Made by a program: the position numbers and the translations under genes. A stretch of DNA of 64,000 bases from the NCBI GenBank assembly GCA_913020085.1, contig CAJVZW010000001.1, positions 62,001 through 126,000 on the forward strand, read 5' to 3'. Below, one piece after another: positions 18,015 to 26,047 of this stretch. Source of the stretch: an uncultured Pseudomonadota bacterium (GTDB lineage: Bacteria > Pseudomonadota > Gammaproteobacteria > Comchoanobacterales > Comchoanobacteraceae). The notes under the pieces were generated by a model. The model saw only the letters and a program-made list of their open reading frames with translations. It ran no database searches and was not told the DNA's origin. The number at the start of each line of letters is the position of its first letter. Positions within the stretch are counted from its first letter, which is position 1.

Positions 18015-19403
18015 ATGAAAAAAACCTTTTTATTCTATGATCTTGAGACAAGCGGTCTTAGGAAGGCGTTTGATCAGGTTTTACAATATGCTGCTCTTCG
18101 AGTTGATGAAAACCTCGAAATTGTTGAGGAAATAGAGTATAAAGTAAGGCTTAACCCAGACACAATTCCATCTCCAGAAGCAATTGCAACTCATGGGATT
18201 GGGGTTGATGATTTTAATGACCAAATGCATGAAAGTATGGCAATGTGTCATATCCATCAAATTCATAATCAACCAGGAACAATAAGTGGTGGATACAATA
18301 CACTGGGATTTGATGATGAATTTTTGAGATTTTCGTTTTATCGCAACTTACTTAATCCATATACTCACCAGTTTAGTAATGGTTGTGGCCGGTTTGATAT
18401 CTACCCGATGATGCCTTTTTATTATCTGTATGCAAAAGATGCAATAAAATGGCCGATGATTAACGGTAAAGTATCTTTAAAACTCGACAATATTAATCAA
18501 GAAAATAACTGGCTAAAGGGAAGGGCGCATGATGCAATGCATGATGTGCGTGTTACACTCAAATTGGCCCAGGAGATGCGTGATTTTGACAGAGAGAAGT
18601 GGGCATACGCTATGGGTTATTTTGATAAGGCGACAGATCTTGATCGAATTGTTCAGCTGCCCAGCGTTAAAACATTTGGCGCAGATGTTCTTAAAGGGGG
18701 ACTTCTCATCAGTGGCTTGTTTGCAAAAGATCGATTTGTCAAACCTGCACTGTATTTGGGAGCACATCACCATTTTAAAAATCAAGGATTGTGGCTTATT
18801 CTAGATGAACCATTATCTGAAGGCAGTAATTGGCATAAGTTAATAATGAAGAAGAAGTTAGCCGAGGCGCCATTTGTTCTTCCTCTTGGGGAGAGGTTTG
18901 ATTCGCTTTTGAGTGAGGAGCAAATAGATAATATGGAGAGTAATTTCAAATGGATTGATCGTAATCTATTATTTTTGCAATCCATGGCTAGACAGCAAAA
19001 AGATAGAACCTTACCACCACTGGATGACTGTGATCCAGATGCTAGGATTTATCAAGATGGCTTTCGTACGCGGGATGATTATCAGTGGGCAGATGAATTT
19101 TATCAGTCCATGATTACTCATAAACTTGATATGATCGATTCTGCCCCATCAGATATTATGGCAACTCAGGCGGCGAGAATTATATACAGGAATTACCCCA
19201 ATAATGTGAACGCAGCTGTTAGAAAAGTAGCGAAAATGGATCAAAAAGGTTGTGATCACTTGGGGCAATATCCACTTAGTGTAAAAGAGGCTATCACTAG
19301 AACGAGCAAAGTTCTTGAGACGGACCTGTCACCGGAGACAAGACATAAAGTAGCTGAATTAATGAGTTTCTTAAAGGAGAGAGAGCATGGAAAAACAGAC
19401 TGA
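18015..19403 (+). CDS. sbcB: Exodeoxyribonuclease I
   Basis: Degrades single-stranded DNA 3' to 5' in mismatch repair and recombination. The 462-residue protein begins with the DEDD exonuclease domain: FLFYDLETSG (first Asp and Glu), YNTLGFDDEFLRFSFYRN, and HDAMHDVRVTLKLAQ with the last catalytic residues. The SH3-like and helical C-terminal domains of ExoI follow, e.g. LPLGERFDSLLSEEQ. Length agrees with E. coli (475). Overlaps the next gene by 17 bases. Confidence 0.95.
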   Translation: MKKTFLFYDLETSGLRKAFDQVLQYAALRVDENLEIVEEIEYKVRLNPDTIPSPEAIATHGIGVDDFNDQMHESMAMCHIHQIHNQPGTISGGYNTLGFDDEFLRFSFYRNLLNPYTHQFSNGCGRFDIYPMMPFYYLYAKDAIKWPMINGKVSLKLDNINQENNWLKGRAHDAMHDVRVTLKLAQEMRDFDREKWAYAMGYFDKATDLDRIVQLPSVKTFGADVLKGGLLISGLFAKDRFVKPALYLGAHHHFKNQGLWLILDEPLSEGSNWHKLIMKKKLAEAPFVLPLGERFDSLLSEEQIDNMESNFKWIDRNLLFLQSMARQQKDRTLPPLDDCDPDARIYQDGFRTRDDYQWADEFYQSMITHKLDMIDSAPSDIMATQAARIIYRNYPNNVNAAVRKVAKMDQKGCDHLGQYPLSVKEAITRTSKVLETDLSPETRHKVAELMSFLKEREHGKTD

Positions 19404-19938
19404 GTCATTTGGGCTTAATCAAATTATGCCTAGTTTTAAATTACAGGATGCTGTATCAGGAAATATTGTGAGCTCAGATGATATAACGGGGAGTAAGGCG
19501 ACCATTCTTTTTTTTATCTGTAACCACTGCCCTTACGTCCGGCATATACTCCCAAAATTAACAGAAATTTCAGCTAAGTGGCAAAATGAGTCTTTTCAAT
19601 TTGTCGCTTTGAGTGCCAATGATGTCGATGCATACCCAGAAGACTCTCCAGCTGAGATGAAAAAGTTAGCAGCTAGTTTTAACTGGAACTTTCCCTATTT
19701 ATATGACCAGACCCAGGAAATATTTCGCTTGTTTAAGATTGCATGTACACCAGAGGTCATTGTTTTTTCTGGAGAGAACCGATGTATATATACTGGTCGT
19801 TTTGATGACTCCCGTATTAGCTCACCGGCAACAGGAGAGGATTTATTGGCCGTATTGAATGCTGTTAATAGTAATAATCAGGTCCCAGATAAACAACTAC
19901 CAAGTATAGGGTGCAGTGTGAAATGGAGGGAGACATAA
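19387..19938 (+). CDS. Thioredoxin-fold (redoxin) family protein
   Basis: A 183-residue cytosolic thioredoxin-like protein of the AhpC/TSA-redoxin group. The motif FFICNHCPYVRHILPKL holds a CxxC redox pair (CNHC) near residue 50, and ACTPEVIVF supplies the cis-Pro loop. Members with CNHCPYV are widespread, but their partners are not defined. The ATG lies inside the end of sbcB. Confidence 0.85.
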   Translation: MEKQTESFGLNQIMPSFKLQDAVSGNIVSSDDITGSKATILFFICNHCPYVRHILPKLTEISAKWQNESFQFVALSANDVDAYPEDSPAEMKKLAASFNWNFPYLYDQTQEIFRLFKIACTPEVIVFSGENRCIYTGRFDDSRISSPATGEDLLAVLNAVNSNNQVPDKQLPSIGCSVKWRET

Positions 19939-20001
19939 CGGGGTTTAATTGTCCAAGCCTTTAGTATGGTGTAATATAGGATAGGCAATAAAGAAATAAT
20001 T

Positions 20002-22578
20002 ATGCTAACCAGTATTACCGCCATATTATTTGGATTAAAAAGCTCAGCTTTTTACAGAATTATATTTAAAGCAGATGCCGCTATGAAACAAATGGGCAGG
20101 CAATCCTTGCTGCAACGATTTTTCCTTATCAACCTGTCTCTTTTCCCTCTCATGTTCGTTTCTTTTCCATGGGTATATATGACCTTGGCTATGATCTATT
20201 TTTACGAAACGAAAGATGATCCACAAAATCGGTTTTCAGGTATTCAGAAATTCTTATTATTATGCGCCCAGACTTTATCCGTGTTTATTACCCCACTTTT
20301 TAGAAGGACAGAGAAAACTCATAGGCCTTCAGGGAGGGTCAATTTGATTTCGAGGAGATATGTTAATTATTTCACATTCATAAAAAATAGCTGTCCCAAA
20401 ATACTTTATGAGGGGATTGATGGACTAACCAATTTTATTGGAGGTATATATAATCGTCTTGAGTCATGGCTATTTAATATTGCAGATTTACTCCATCTTC
20501 ACAGGATTACAGCCCTGATCACAGAACATGCGCAGACGATAATTTATCTCGGAATGATGATTTATTCTTACAGGTTGCTCAGTTCGGATCTTTTTCTGTT
20601 ATTGTGCTCCCACTTTATCTGCAGCGCCTTATTCTATCTCAATGCTTGGGGTGTTTTTCCTGATCGCACCGCAAAACTTATAAACAAAATTGAGAGAATA
20701 ATAATTAAATACTTTCATGTTACTTATGCTGCCTGCTTTTTGTTGATTTATTCGGCGATATTTTACTCTCTGCTTTTAGTACCCTTGGTTTGCGGCATAT
20801 TCTTGTTATGTGTATTTGAGAAGCAAATTTTAATGGCGATGTGCTATTTCCATCTTGGAAGTCTCAGATATGCGCCAAATCCTTCTCAAATAACAACACG
20901 TATTATAAAAACATCATTGAAGCCGGGTGTTTTCAATATTGACCTGCCAAAGGATAGAAGCAAACGAGTGGATTATTGGATTGATAAATTTTGTGATGAA
21001 TATCTTAACCTTACAGCCAGTAGTATCATTAAATCTGAGGGGGCTGTTTCATGGGATTGTCCATTATACCCAACACAGGTAATTGAGGGCCATTATAATG
21101 AAAAAAATATAGATAAAAGAAGCATTGTTTCCAGATTTACAAACATTATTAGATCTTTGGATGGTAAAGCTGTTGAAATGGTTGTTGAGTCCGCTATCGA
21201 GGATAAAAGATCATATATTGATTGTCATGAAGAGCCTTTGCGAAAACAATCAGATAATTGCCCACGAATTCTCCTATTGAGACAGGCTGAGAGACTATGC
21301 GCAGCAAATCATTTCACAGAAGAAGAGCATAATAATTACCTCCGGTCTTTGAGCATAATTCTTGATGATTATGACAAGGCGCCACAAAAGAATAAACTCA
21401 AGGTACTGTCAAATCTAATTGCATTAAGTTATACCTGCCCGACTGGAATGACTACCAATATTAATGCACTGGCATTAACAACAGATATGAATACTGCAAA
21501 GGTATATCAGTATTACCGCTGGGTATACGCAAATTGGGTATACGCAAATCATGCTACAATGGCTCCTACAGCCAACAGACCGTTTAGTTACGGTCCTTAT
21601 AATACGCTCCTTAAGAGCATAACGCACAAACCTATAAACGTTCCACTGCCTAATGATTTACCTTGGGAATATTATGATTCTGTATACTACAGTGCAGCTC
21701 ACGCGTACGTGGATCCTTACAACGCCAGTGCTCAGAAGGTATTACCGCTTGTTGAGGGATCGATTCTAGTGAACTGGATAACGGGAGAAAACTTAGCTTT
21801 GAGTGCCTACTATGAGCGACCATTTTCCGAGCTTTTTGATGAGACAGTTATCAAACAACAATATGAATTATTTTACATGGGTAAACTATCTGATGAGTCT
21901 GCTAGTAAATTTTTAGATGCAAGTTTGTTAAAGATTTTTCAGAAGCAAAACAAAAATTTCACCGCAGATGATTTAATCGATATCCAAACGGGTGTAATGA
22001 GAAAAGTATTACTTAGAGATGTAGCTAATTACCAACATAATGCTAGATTTTTTGATACTGCACAACAACTAGGCAGTGACGAAGAAGGTCAAAGGGAACA
22101 CATCAAAAAGAGTGGTTTTTCTTGTTATGTAAGTTCAATGTTACGATCATGCAATAGGCATTTGAAGCAAAGATGCCTGTACTCTTTTGTCGTGCCGTTT
22201 GTACTATTGGATTTGTTGGATAAGAAGATTATTAACTGCGTAGATGAGAATTTTCAAATTGTATCATCGCCCTTAAGATCTGAGCATCAACAAAAAAATA
22301 GCTGGTTACATATGTTGATAATTGCTCCGCTTAAAGCCATTTTTGAGCTTGTAAAAAACGCTGTGCTGCTGATTTTTGATTTGACCATTATTTGGCCTGT
22401 TCATTTAATAGTTAAATGCGGGAACTTATATTATATGGCTTTTCCGCCGGTGAAAATAAACACGGACAACAAGGTTGATAAAGTTACTAGTAATGATATC
22501 AAGATAGGGACTAAATTGAGTAATCGACGTTCAGAATTTCATATTCAACAATCCCATTCGGGGTATTCACCTCAATAA
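20002..22578 (+). CDS. Large hypothetical membrane protein
   Basis: Not recognised. The 858-residue product has clusters of hydrophobic segments at about 40-60, 90-110, 180-280 and again near 715-735 and 775-815, with a long soluble middle (about 310-710) and a polar tail. No catalytic motif was found. The soluble part has an in-frame 15-base duplication (WVYAN twice). Its size, membrane topology and lack of recognisable relatives are compatible with a lineage-specific protein or a secreted effector; neither is shown. Poor ribosome site before the ATG. The last 68 bases are antisense to the end of greA. Confidence 0.7.
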   Translation: MLTSITAILFGLKSSAFYRIIFKADAAMKQMGRQSLLQRFFLINLSLFPLMFVSFPWVYMTLAMIYFYETKDDPQNRFSGIQKFLLLCAQTLSVFITPLFRRTEKTHRPSGRVNLISRRYVNYFTFIKNSCPKILYEGIDGLTNFIGGIYNRLESWLFNIADLLHLHRITALITEHAQTIIYLGMMIYSYRLLSSDLFLLLCSHFICSALFYLNAWGVFPDRTAKLINKIERIIIKYFHVTYAACFLLIYSAIFYSLLLVPLVCGIFLLCVFEKQILMAMCYFHLGSLRYAPNPSQITTRIIKTSLKPGVFNIDLPKDRSKRVDYWIDKFCDEYLNLTASSIIKSEGAVSWDCPLYPTQVIEGHYNEKNIDKRSIVSRFTNIIRSLDGKAVEMVVESAIEDKRSYIDCHEEPLRKQSDNCPRILLLRQAERLCAANHFTEEEHNNYLRSLSIILDDYDKAPQKNKLKVLSNLIALSYTCPTGMTTNINALALTTDMNTAKVYQYYRWVYANWVYANHATMAPTANRPFSYGPYNTLLKSITHKPINVPLPNDLPWEYYDSVYYSAAHAYVDPYNASAQKVLPLVEGSILVNWITGENLALSAYYERPFSELFDETVIKQQYELFYMGKLSDESASKFLDASLLKIFQKQNKNFTADDLIDIQTGVMRKVLLRDVANYQHNARFFDTAQQLGSDEEGQREHIKKSGFSCYVSSMLRSCNRHLKQRCLYSFVVPFVLLDLLDKKIINCVDENFQIVSSPLRSEHQQKNSWLHMLIIAPLKAIFELVKNAVLLIFDLTIIWPVHLIVKCGNLYYMAFPPVKINTDNKVDKVTSNDIKIGTKLSNRRSEFHIQQSHSGYSPQ
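21520..21549 (+). repeat. Perfect tandem 15-base duplication inside the 858-residue protein gene
   Basis: The unit TGGGTATACGCAAAT occurs twice in direct succession (21520-21534 and 21535-21549), duplicating Trp-Val-Tyr-Ala-Asn in frame. The copies are identical, so the duplication is probably recent or unstable. Confidence 0.9.
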
Positions 22579-22990
22579 AGTCACCAGTAAATTTTGCAAT
22601 TACAGCTCTTGCAAGAGGTGAGCCAAAAGATAATTTTTGCTCATCAATATTGGATTCATTCTCTCCCACGATCTGAAAAGTCATTTTAGTGTCATTATCT
22701 GTATTAAGTAGAGTGACAGTTGATCCAAAAATCACTTTGCCATCATTTTTGAACTGAGTGACGTCGATGATTTGAGCAGATTTTAGTTGGTTTTCAAGTG
22801 CACTAATTTTAGCTTCGTTAAGACCTTGCAGCTCTTTTGCAGCGTGATATTCAGCATTCTCTTTGAGATCACCATGGGCGCGAGCCTCGGCAATCATTGC
22901 AGTTATTCGTGGTCGCTCACTGTCTTTTAGAAATTGAATTTGTAACCGGATTTTTTGCTCACCGGCTTTTGTCATTGGATTTGTTTGCAT
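22511..22990 (-). CDS. greA: Transcription elongation factor GreA
   Basis: Rescues stalled RNA polymerase by stimulating cleavage of backtracked RNA. The 159-residue protein starts MQTNPMTKAGEQKI, like E. coli MQAIPMT. Its N-terminal coiled coil contains EARAHGDLKENAEYHAAKE, where the acidic tip residues act in the active site, followed by VIFGSTVTLLN and the FKBP-like C-terminal domain. It converges on the 858-residue protein gene with a 68-base overlap. Confidence 0.97.
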   Translation of the reverse strand: MQTNPMTKAGEQKIRLQIQFLKDSERPRITAMIAEARAHGDLKENAEYHAAKELQGLNEAKISALENQLKSAQIIDVTQFKNDGKVIFGSTVTLLNTDNDTKMTFQIVGENESNIDEQKLSFGSPLARAVIAKFTGDFIEVNTPNGIVEYEILNVDYSI

Positions 22991-23109
22991 TTTGACACCA
23001 TAAAAAATATCAAATATATCATAATTTTCATTTTTATCAAAGTGATTAGCCTGATAAAGTACTGTGTAAATTTTATAATGTTTGCTATATTATACCCAGG
23101 AGAATCATT

Positions 23110-23406
23110 ATGAAACCACTTGAAAGTATTGAAGAGCTTATTCAGCTTCTTGAAAAGAAGCCATTGTGTAGTCTTGGTTGTATAATATCACTTGATGTCG
23201 ATGGCAACCGTATCGTGCTGGATGGCAATGAGGGTAAGGTCCACCAAAATACAACCAACGCTGATTGTAGTGTTAGTACAACACTTGCTGATATAAGCGA
23301 CATATTAGAAGGAAAGCTTGACCCCACTGCTGCATTTATGATGGGGAAAATTACCGTAGAGGGTGATCTTGCTGTTGCAATGAAACTACAAACATTCCTT
23401 ACATAG
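23110..23406 (+). CDS. SCP2 sterol-binding domain protein
   Basis: A 98-residue protein consisting of one SCP2-like lipid-binding domain: DADCSVSTT-like strand (NADCSVSTTLADISDILEGK), then LDPTAAFMMGKITVEGDLAVAMKL, the family's C-terminal signature. Free-standing SCP2 domains bind hydrophobic molecules; the ubiquinone proteins UbiJ and UbiT contain such a domain, so a link to quinone handling is possible but unproven. An AGGAG site precedes the ATG. Divergent from greA. Confidence 0.85.
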   Translation: MKPLESIEELIQLLEKKPLCSLGCIISLDVDGNRIVLDGNEGKVHQNTTNADCSVSTTLADISDILEGKLDPTAAFMMGKITVEGDLAVAMKLQTFLT

Positions 23407-23601
23407 AAATTTCTACCCACATTGAATAATTTTTTCACATAAGCCTTTACTCATGACAGGTTGTTTGAGCAGGATCTTTTTGTAATTAATGATAGGGCGA
23501 AAATGTTCTGAATTCAGATTTTTTGTAAATGATACAAATGTCTGGACAACTGTATTGAGTAGATCTCTAAATTATATAGAATAATTATTTTTTGGAGGTT
23601 T

Positions 23602-24033
23602 ATGGATATCAGTTATAACGCCGTGTCTGCTTATGAAGCAGGAGGGGCTTATTGTGAGCAGCATAATTACACAGAAACAAAAGTATTTTATGGAAGTTTC
23701 CGGTCTCGTTCATGCTCATTTAATAAGCGATTAAATATTTACGGAGATGCTATTTTTTATCGATCATCTGTAAATTTTGCATATGTTTATGGCTCTTTAG
23801 TCATTCGTGACCAAAGTGAATTTGAATCGTTAAAACTTTACAGTAATCGTGCATATATCAATGACTCGCATATTGAACATTTCAATATTATGTCGACGGA
23901 TCAGCAGCCTGTTGTTTACGTAAATAGTGCGGCGATAGATTCACTTAGCTTCAATGGGATGCCAGGAATTGTTTATTCAGACAAGCAGTCCAAAATAGGA
24001 AACTTAACAAACGGGGAATTAAGGTATGTATGA
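23602..24033 (+). CDS. Hypothetical protein, possible beta-solenoid; first gene of ATP-grasp cluster
   Basis: Not recognised. A 143-residue protein rich in Tyr, Ser and Asn with short alternating hydrophobic-polar strands (FNKRLNIYGDAIFYRSS, YVYGSLVIRDQSEF, LKLYSNRAYINDS, IDSLSFNGMPGIVYS) separated by turns, a pattern seen in beta-helical or bactofilin-like repeats. No signal peptide or membrane segment. TTGGAGG precedes the ATG. The following small gene starts within its last 8 bases, so it belongs to the 23602-25646 operon. Possible roles are scaffold, carrier or substrate of the ligase; none is shown. Confidence 0.7.
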   Translation: MDISYNAVSAYEAGGAYCEQHNYTETKVFYGSFRSRSCSFNKRLNIYGDAIFYRSSVNFAYVYGSLVIRDQSEFESLKLYSNRAYINDSHIEHFNIMSTDQQPVVYVNSAAIDSLSFNGMPGIVYSDKQSKIGNLTNGELRYV

Positions 24034-24148
24034 AGATGAATTATTCAGCTTTAAGGAGGGCTCCAAAGACGGAAAGGATGGCAAGGAAGGAAAAGATGAT
24101 GGTTGTCATTTAGAGGACTTTTTTTATACTGATCAGCTTTTGCCGTGA
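24026..24148 (+). CDS. Candidate 40-residue precursor peptide with Lys-acid-Gly triplets
   Basis: A short ORF that exactly fills the space between the upstream protein and the ATP-grasp gene: it starts 8 bases before the upstream stop and its TGA overlaps the next start as GTGA. Residues 1-10 (MYEDELFSFK) look leader-like. Residues 13-26 read SKDGKDGKEGKDDG, four consecutive Lys-Asp/Glu-Gly units. Residues 27-40 are CHLEDFFYTDQLLP. Regularly placed lysines and acids are what an ATP-grasp ligase could join into side-chain amide links, as in graspetides. The function is inferred from position and composition. An alternative is a small collagen-like peptide or a spurious coupling ORF. Confidence 0.6.
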   Translation: MYEDELFSFKEGSKDGKDGKEGKDDGCHLEDFFYTDQLLP

Positions 24149-24963
24149 TATTGGTTGTTGGGGAAGTATCCGATCATGTAACAGCACGAATTCTTGCAGC
24201 GTTGAAGAAAAAGGCTGGTGTTATACATATAGATCCACTGAGTATAGGCACGCAAGTGAGAATCTATCGAAATCAGATTGATGTATTTGGTTATGTGTTT
24301 CATACGAAGGAAATAAAAACAACTTTTAATCGATTACTTACGGTGTGTGGGGAGAAGTTATATTGTTGCTCAAGTTGGCAAAACCTAGTTATGGGGCTTG
24401 ATTATGAATGGGCTAATGTTGTAAACCGCCCACAAACAGTGATGGGTAATTTTTTCAAGGCAGCCCAGCTAAATGTAATTCGTCAATTTTTCGACGTCCC
24501 CAAAACAATTGTTGCAGCAAATGTGTCAAAAACACCTAGGCAGACGATTGTTAAGTCCATCAGCTCTGTGCGATCCATTGTTGGGACAGGCAAACAGATG
24601 GGGGTGAGAAGGATTAGTGAGCCAGTTATAATGCAGCGACGTTATTACGGAGTAAATATTAGATTACACATAATGGACCATTTTGTTTACTCTTGCAGAA
24701 TAAATTCTGATTCAGTGGATTATAGATATTGTAAGCATGCAAGGTTTGAGAATTTTTCTTGCCCACAATGGGTGATAAGCAGGGCGCAGGCAATGAGGAA
24801 GGCAATTGGCGCAATATTTGTGGGAATTGATTTTATTATTACACCCAGTGGTCAATGGGTATGTTTAGAAGTTAATTTATCACCAGGGTTTACTTATTTT
24901 GATGATAAAGTTCAGTCAAGCAATATTCTCAGTGGGGTGTGTGAGTGGTTGGTAAGTCAATAA
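24145..24963 (+). CDS. ATP-grasp ligase, RimK/MvdD-like (candidate graspetide synthetase)
   Basis: Predicted ATP-dependent carboxylate-amine (or ester) ligase of 272 residues. Fold features in order: N-terminal strand ILVVGE, VNRPQTVMGNFFKAAQ with a nucleotide-binding lysine (K105), VPKTIVA, TIVKSI (K137), VIMQRRYYGVNIRLHIM with Q164 and the R-x-H stretch that in graspetide enzymes reads DIRV, and GIDFIITPSGQWVCLEVNLSPG with metal ligands D229, E242 and N244. The final motif parallels the family's AID..P.G.....EVNP. The GTG start overlaps the small ORF stop; no independent ribosome site is seen. Alternatives are other RimK-type protein or metabolite ligases. Confidence 0.82.
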   Translation: MILVVGEVSDHVTARILAALKKKAGVIHIDPLSIGTQVRIYRNQIDVFGYVFHTKEIKTTFNRLLTVCGEKLYCCSSWQNLVMGLDYEWANVVNRPQTVMGNFFKAAQLNVIRQFFDVPKTIVAANVSKTPRQTIVKSISSVRSIVGTGKQMGVRRISEPVIMQRRYYGVNIRLHIMDHFVYSCRINSDSVDYRYCKHARFENFSCPQWVISRAQAMRKAIGAIFVGIDFIITPSGQWVCLEVNLSPGFTYFDDKVQSSNILSGVCEWLVSQ

Positions 24964-25646
24964 TTTTATCTGGTAGTCAATATATCCACTGTTTTGATAA
25001 TTTTCTCAGGTTCCGTGGAATTCAGTATATTAATCAGTATCGACTGGCTCAGTACCCAATTGATTCAACGGTAGATAACGCTATGTATTTTCTTGATCAT
25101 CCAATGGGGCTAATCAATCAGATTGTCACACTGGATAAAAGGGATTCAGATTATTTAAAATCATCATGGCTTTCTGCGGTATATTTCTTATCAAAAGAAG
25201 AAAAATGGGACGCTTTTATTCCATGGCTTTGGAGCATACGTTACATGTATGAGCGATTAAAATTCCCGTGTTTCCAATTTACAGACCAACGACCATCAAG
25301 CCAATTTATGCCTTTTTATTTAAAGCAGCACACCGAGCACCTAAGACAATATATTGTTCGCGTCAATGGGAATTGGTGGCAGGCAAAAAAAAACCAGGAT
25401 TTTGCAATTATTACCCAGCAGATTGATCAGATGGCAGATTGTAATATTCTGACGGTGGAGTTGATTTTTCAAGATGGAAAATGGTGTTTTTTACAGGTTT
25501 TCCCTGGAATCCCCTGGGGTTATTTTGTAAATAACCCGGAAAAAATACAGCCAATATTAGATCATTTGCACCACAGCATATCAGAGGATTATAGCCTTAC
25601 AATCCCTTGTGAATATAGGCCTTTTTGTCAAAAGCGAACAAGTTAA
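24945..25646 (+). CDS. Degenerate ATP-grasp-like partner protein
   Basis: A 233-residue protein, not matched by a clear signature but resembling the preceding ligase. The C-terminal segment VELIFQDGKWCFLQVFPGIPWGYF (around 171-194) lines up with VGIDFIITPSGQWVCLEVNLSPGFTYF, and LRQYIVRVNGNWWQA with IRLHIMDHFVYSCR. The metal-binding E-x-N is replaced by Q-x-F (Q184, F186), and the lysines are not recognisable, so it is probably non-catalytic. It could position the peptide or pair with the active enzyme. GTG start, overlapping the ligase gene by 19 bases. The paralogy rests on my visual alignment. Confidence 0.7.
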   Translation: MVGKSIILSGSQYIHCFDNFLRFRGIQYINQYRLAQYPIDSTVDNAMYFLDHPMGLINQIVTLDKRDSDYLKSSWLSAVYFLSKEEKWDAFIPWLWSIRYMYERLKFPCFQFTDQRPSSQFMPFYLKQHTEHLRQYIVRVNGNWWQAKKNQDFAIITQQIDQMADCNILTVELIFQDGKWCFLQVFPGIPWGYFVNNPEKIQPILDHLHHSISEDYSLTIPCEYRPFCQKRTS

Positions 25647-25662
25647 GTGAGTTTTATCTTAT

Positions 25663-25687
25663 GTGTGTTATAATATATGTAACACAC
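25663..25687 (+). promoter_or_regulatory. Inverted repeat overlapping the likely phhB promoter
   Basis: GTGTGTTA (25663-25670) and TAACACAC (25680-25687) are perfect complements around a 9-base centre. The left arm and centre include an extended -10 element, TGTTATAAT (25666-25674). The site could be a repressor operator or a hairpin at the start of the mRNA. Confidence 0.5.
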
Positions 25688-25699
25688 TAAGGATAGATT

Positions 25700-26047
25700 A
25701 TGTCTGACATGCCATTAGGAAAAAGAAACTGCGTGCCATGTGAAGCCGGGGTCCCTCCGCTTAAAAAAGAGACTTGTGAAAAGCTTCTTGAGGAGATCGG
25801 TGGCCACTGGAAAATTAATCAAGAGGGTCGGTTATTTTGCTCTTACAAGTTCGGCGATTTCATAAAGGCAATGAATTTTGCGAATAAAGTGGGGCTCATT
25901 GCTGAAGACCAAGGGCATCATCCTTATCTGGGCATTACATGGGGGGTATGCGATATTACAATATGGACGCATGCAATTGATGGTTTGTCAGAGTCGGATT
26001 TTATCCTCGCGGCCCACGTAGAGACGTTTAGCAGAAGCAGTAACTAG
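25700..26047 (+). CDS. phhB: Pterin-4a-carbinolamine dehydratase
   Basis: Recycles the pterin cofactor after aromatic amino acid hydroxylation. The 115-residue protein contains the family's GHHPYLGITWGVCDITIWTHAIDGLSESDF, with the active-site histidines in E-D-Q-G-H-H-P and WTH. No phenylalanine hydroxylase gene is in the window. TAAGGA precedes the ATG. Converges on the secreted-protein gene at 26044 with a 4-base overlap. Confidence 0.94.
   Translation: MSDMPLGKRNCVPCEAGVPPLKKETCEKLLEEIGGHWKINQEGRLFCSYKFGDFIKAMNFANKVGLIAEDQGHHPYLGITWGVCDITIWTHAIDGLSESDFILAAHVETFSRSSN

Noticed and set aside
23507-23518. Palindrome TCTGAATTCAGA followed by T6 as a terminator after the SCP2 gene.
   Set aside because: The stem would be only four pairs around AATT, too weak for confident intrinsic termination.
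24053-24059. Perfect AAGGAGG inside the candidate precursor gene.
   Set aside because: No ATG, GTG or TTG follows at a usable distance with a long frame; it comes from Lys-Glu-Gly codons.
24030-24113. A second short frame, MKMNYSALRR..., 27 residues, starting on the upstream stop codon (ATGA) within the candidate precursor region.
   Set aside because: It ends 32 bases before the ligase start, has unstructured basic content, and does not couple to the next gene. The 24026 frame spans the whole gap and couples at both ends.
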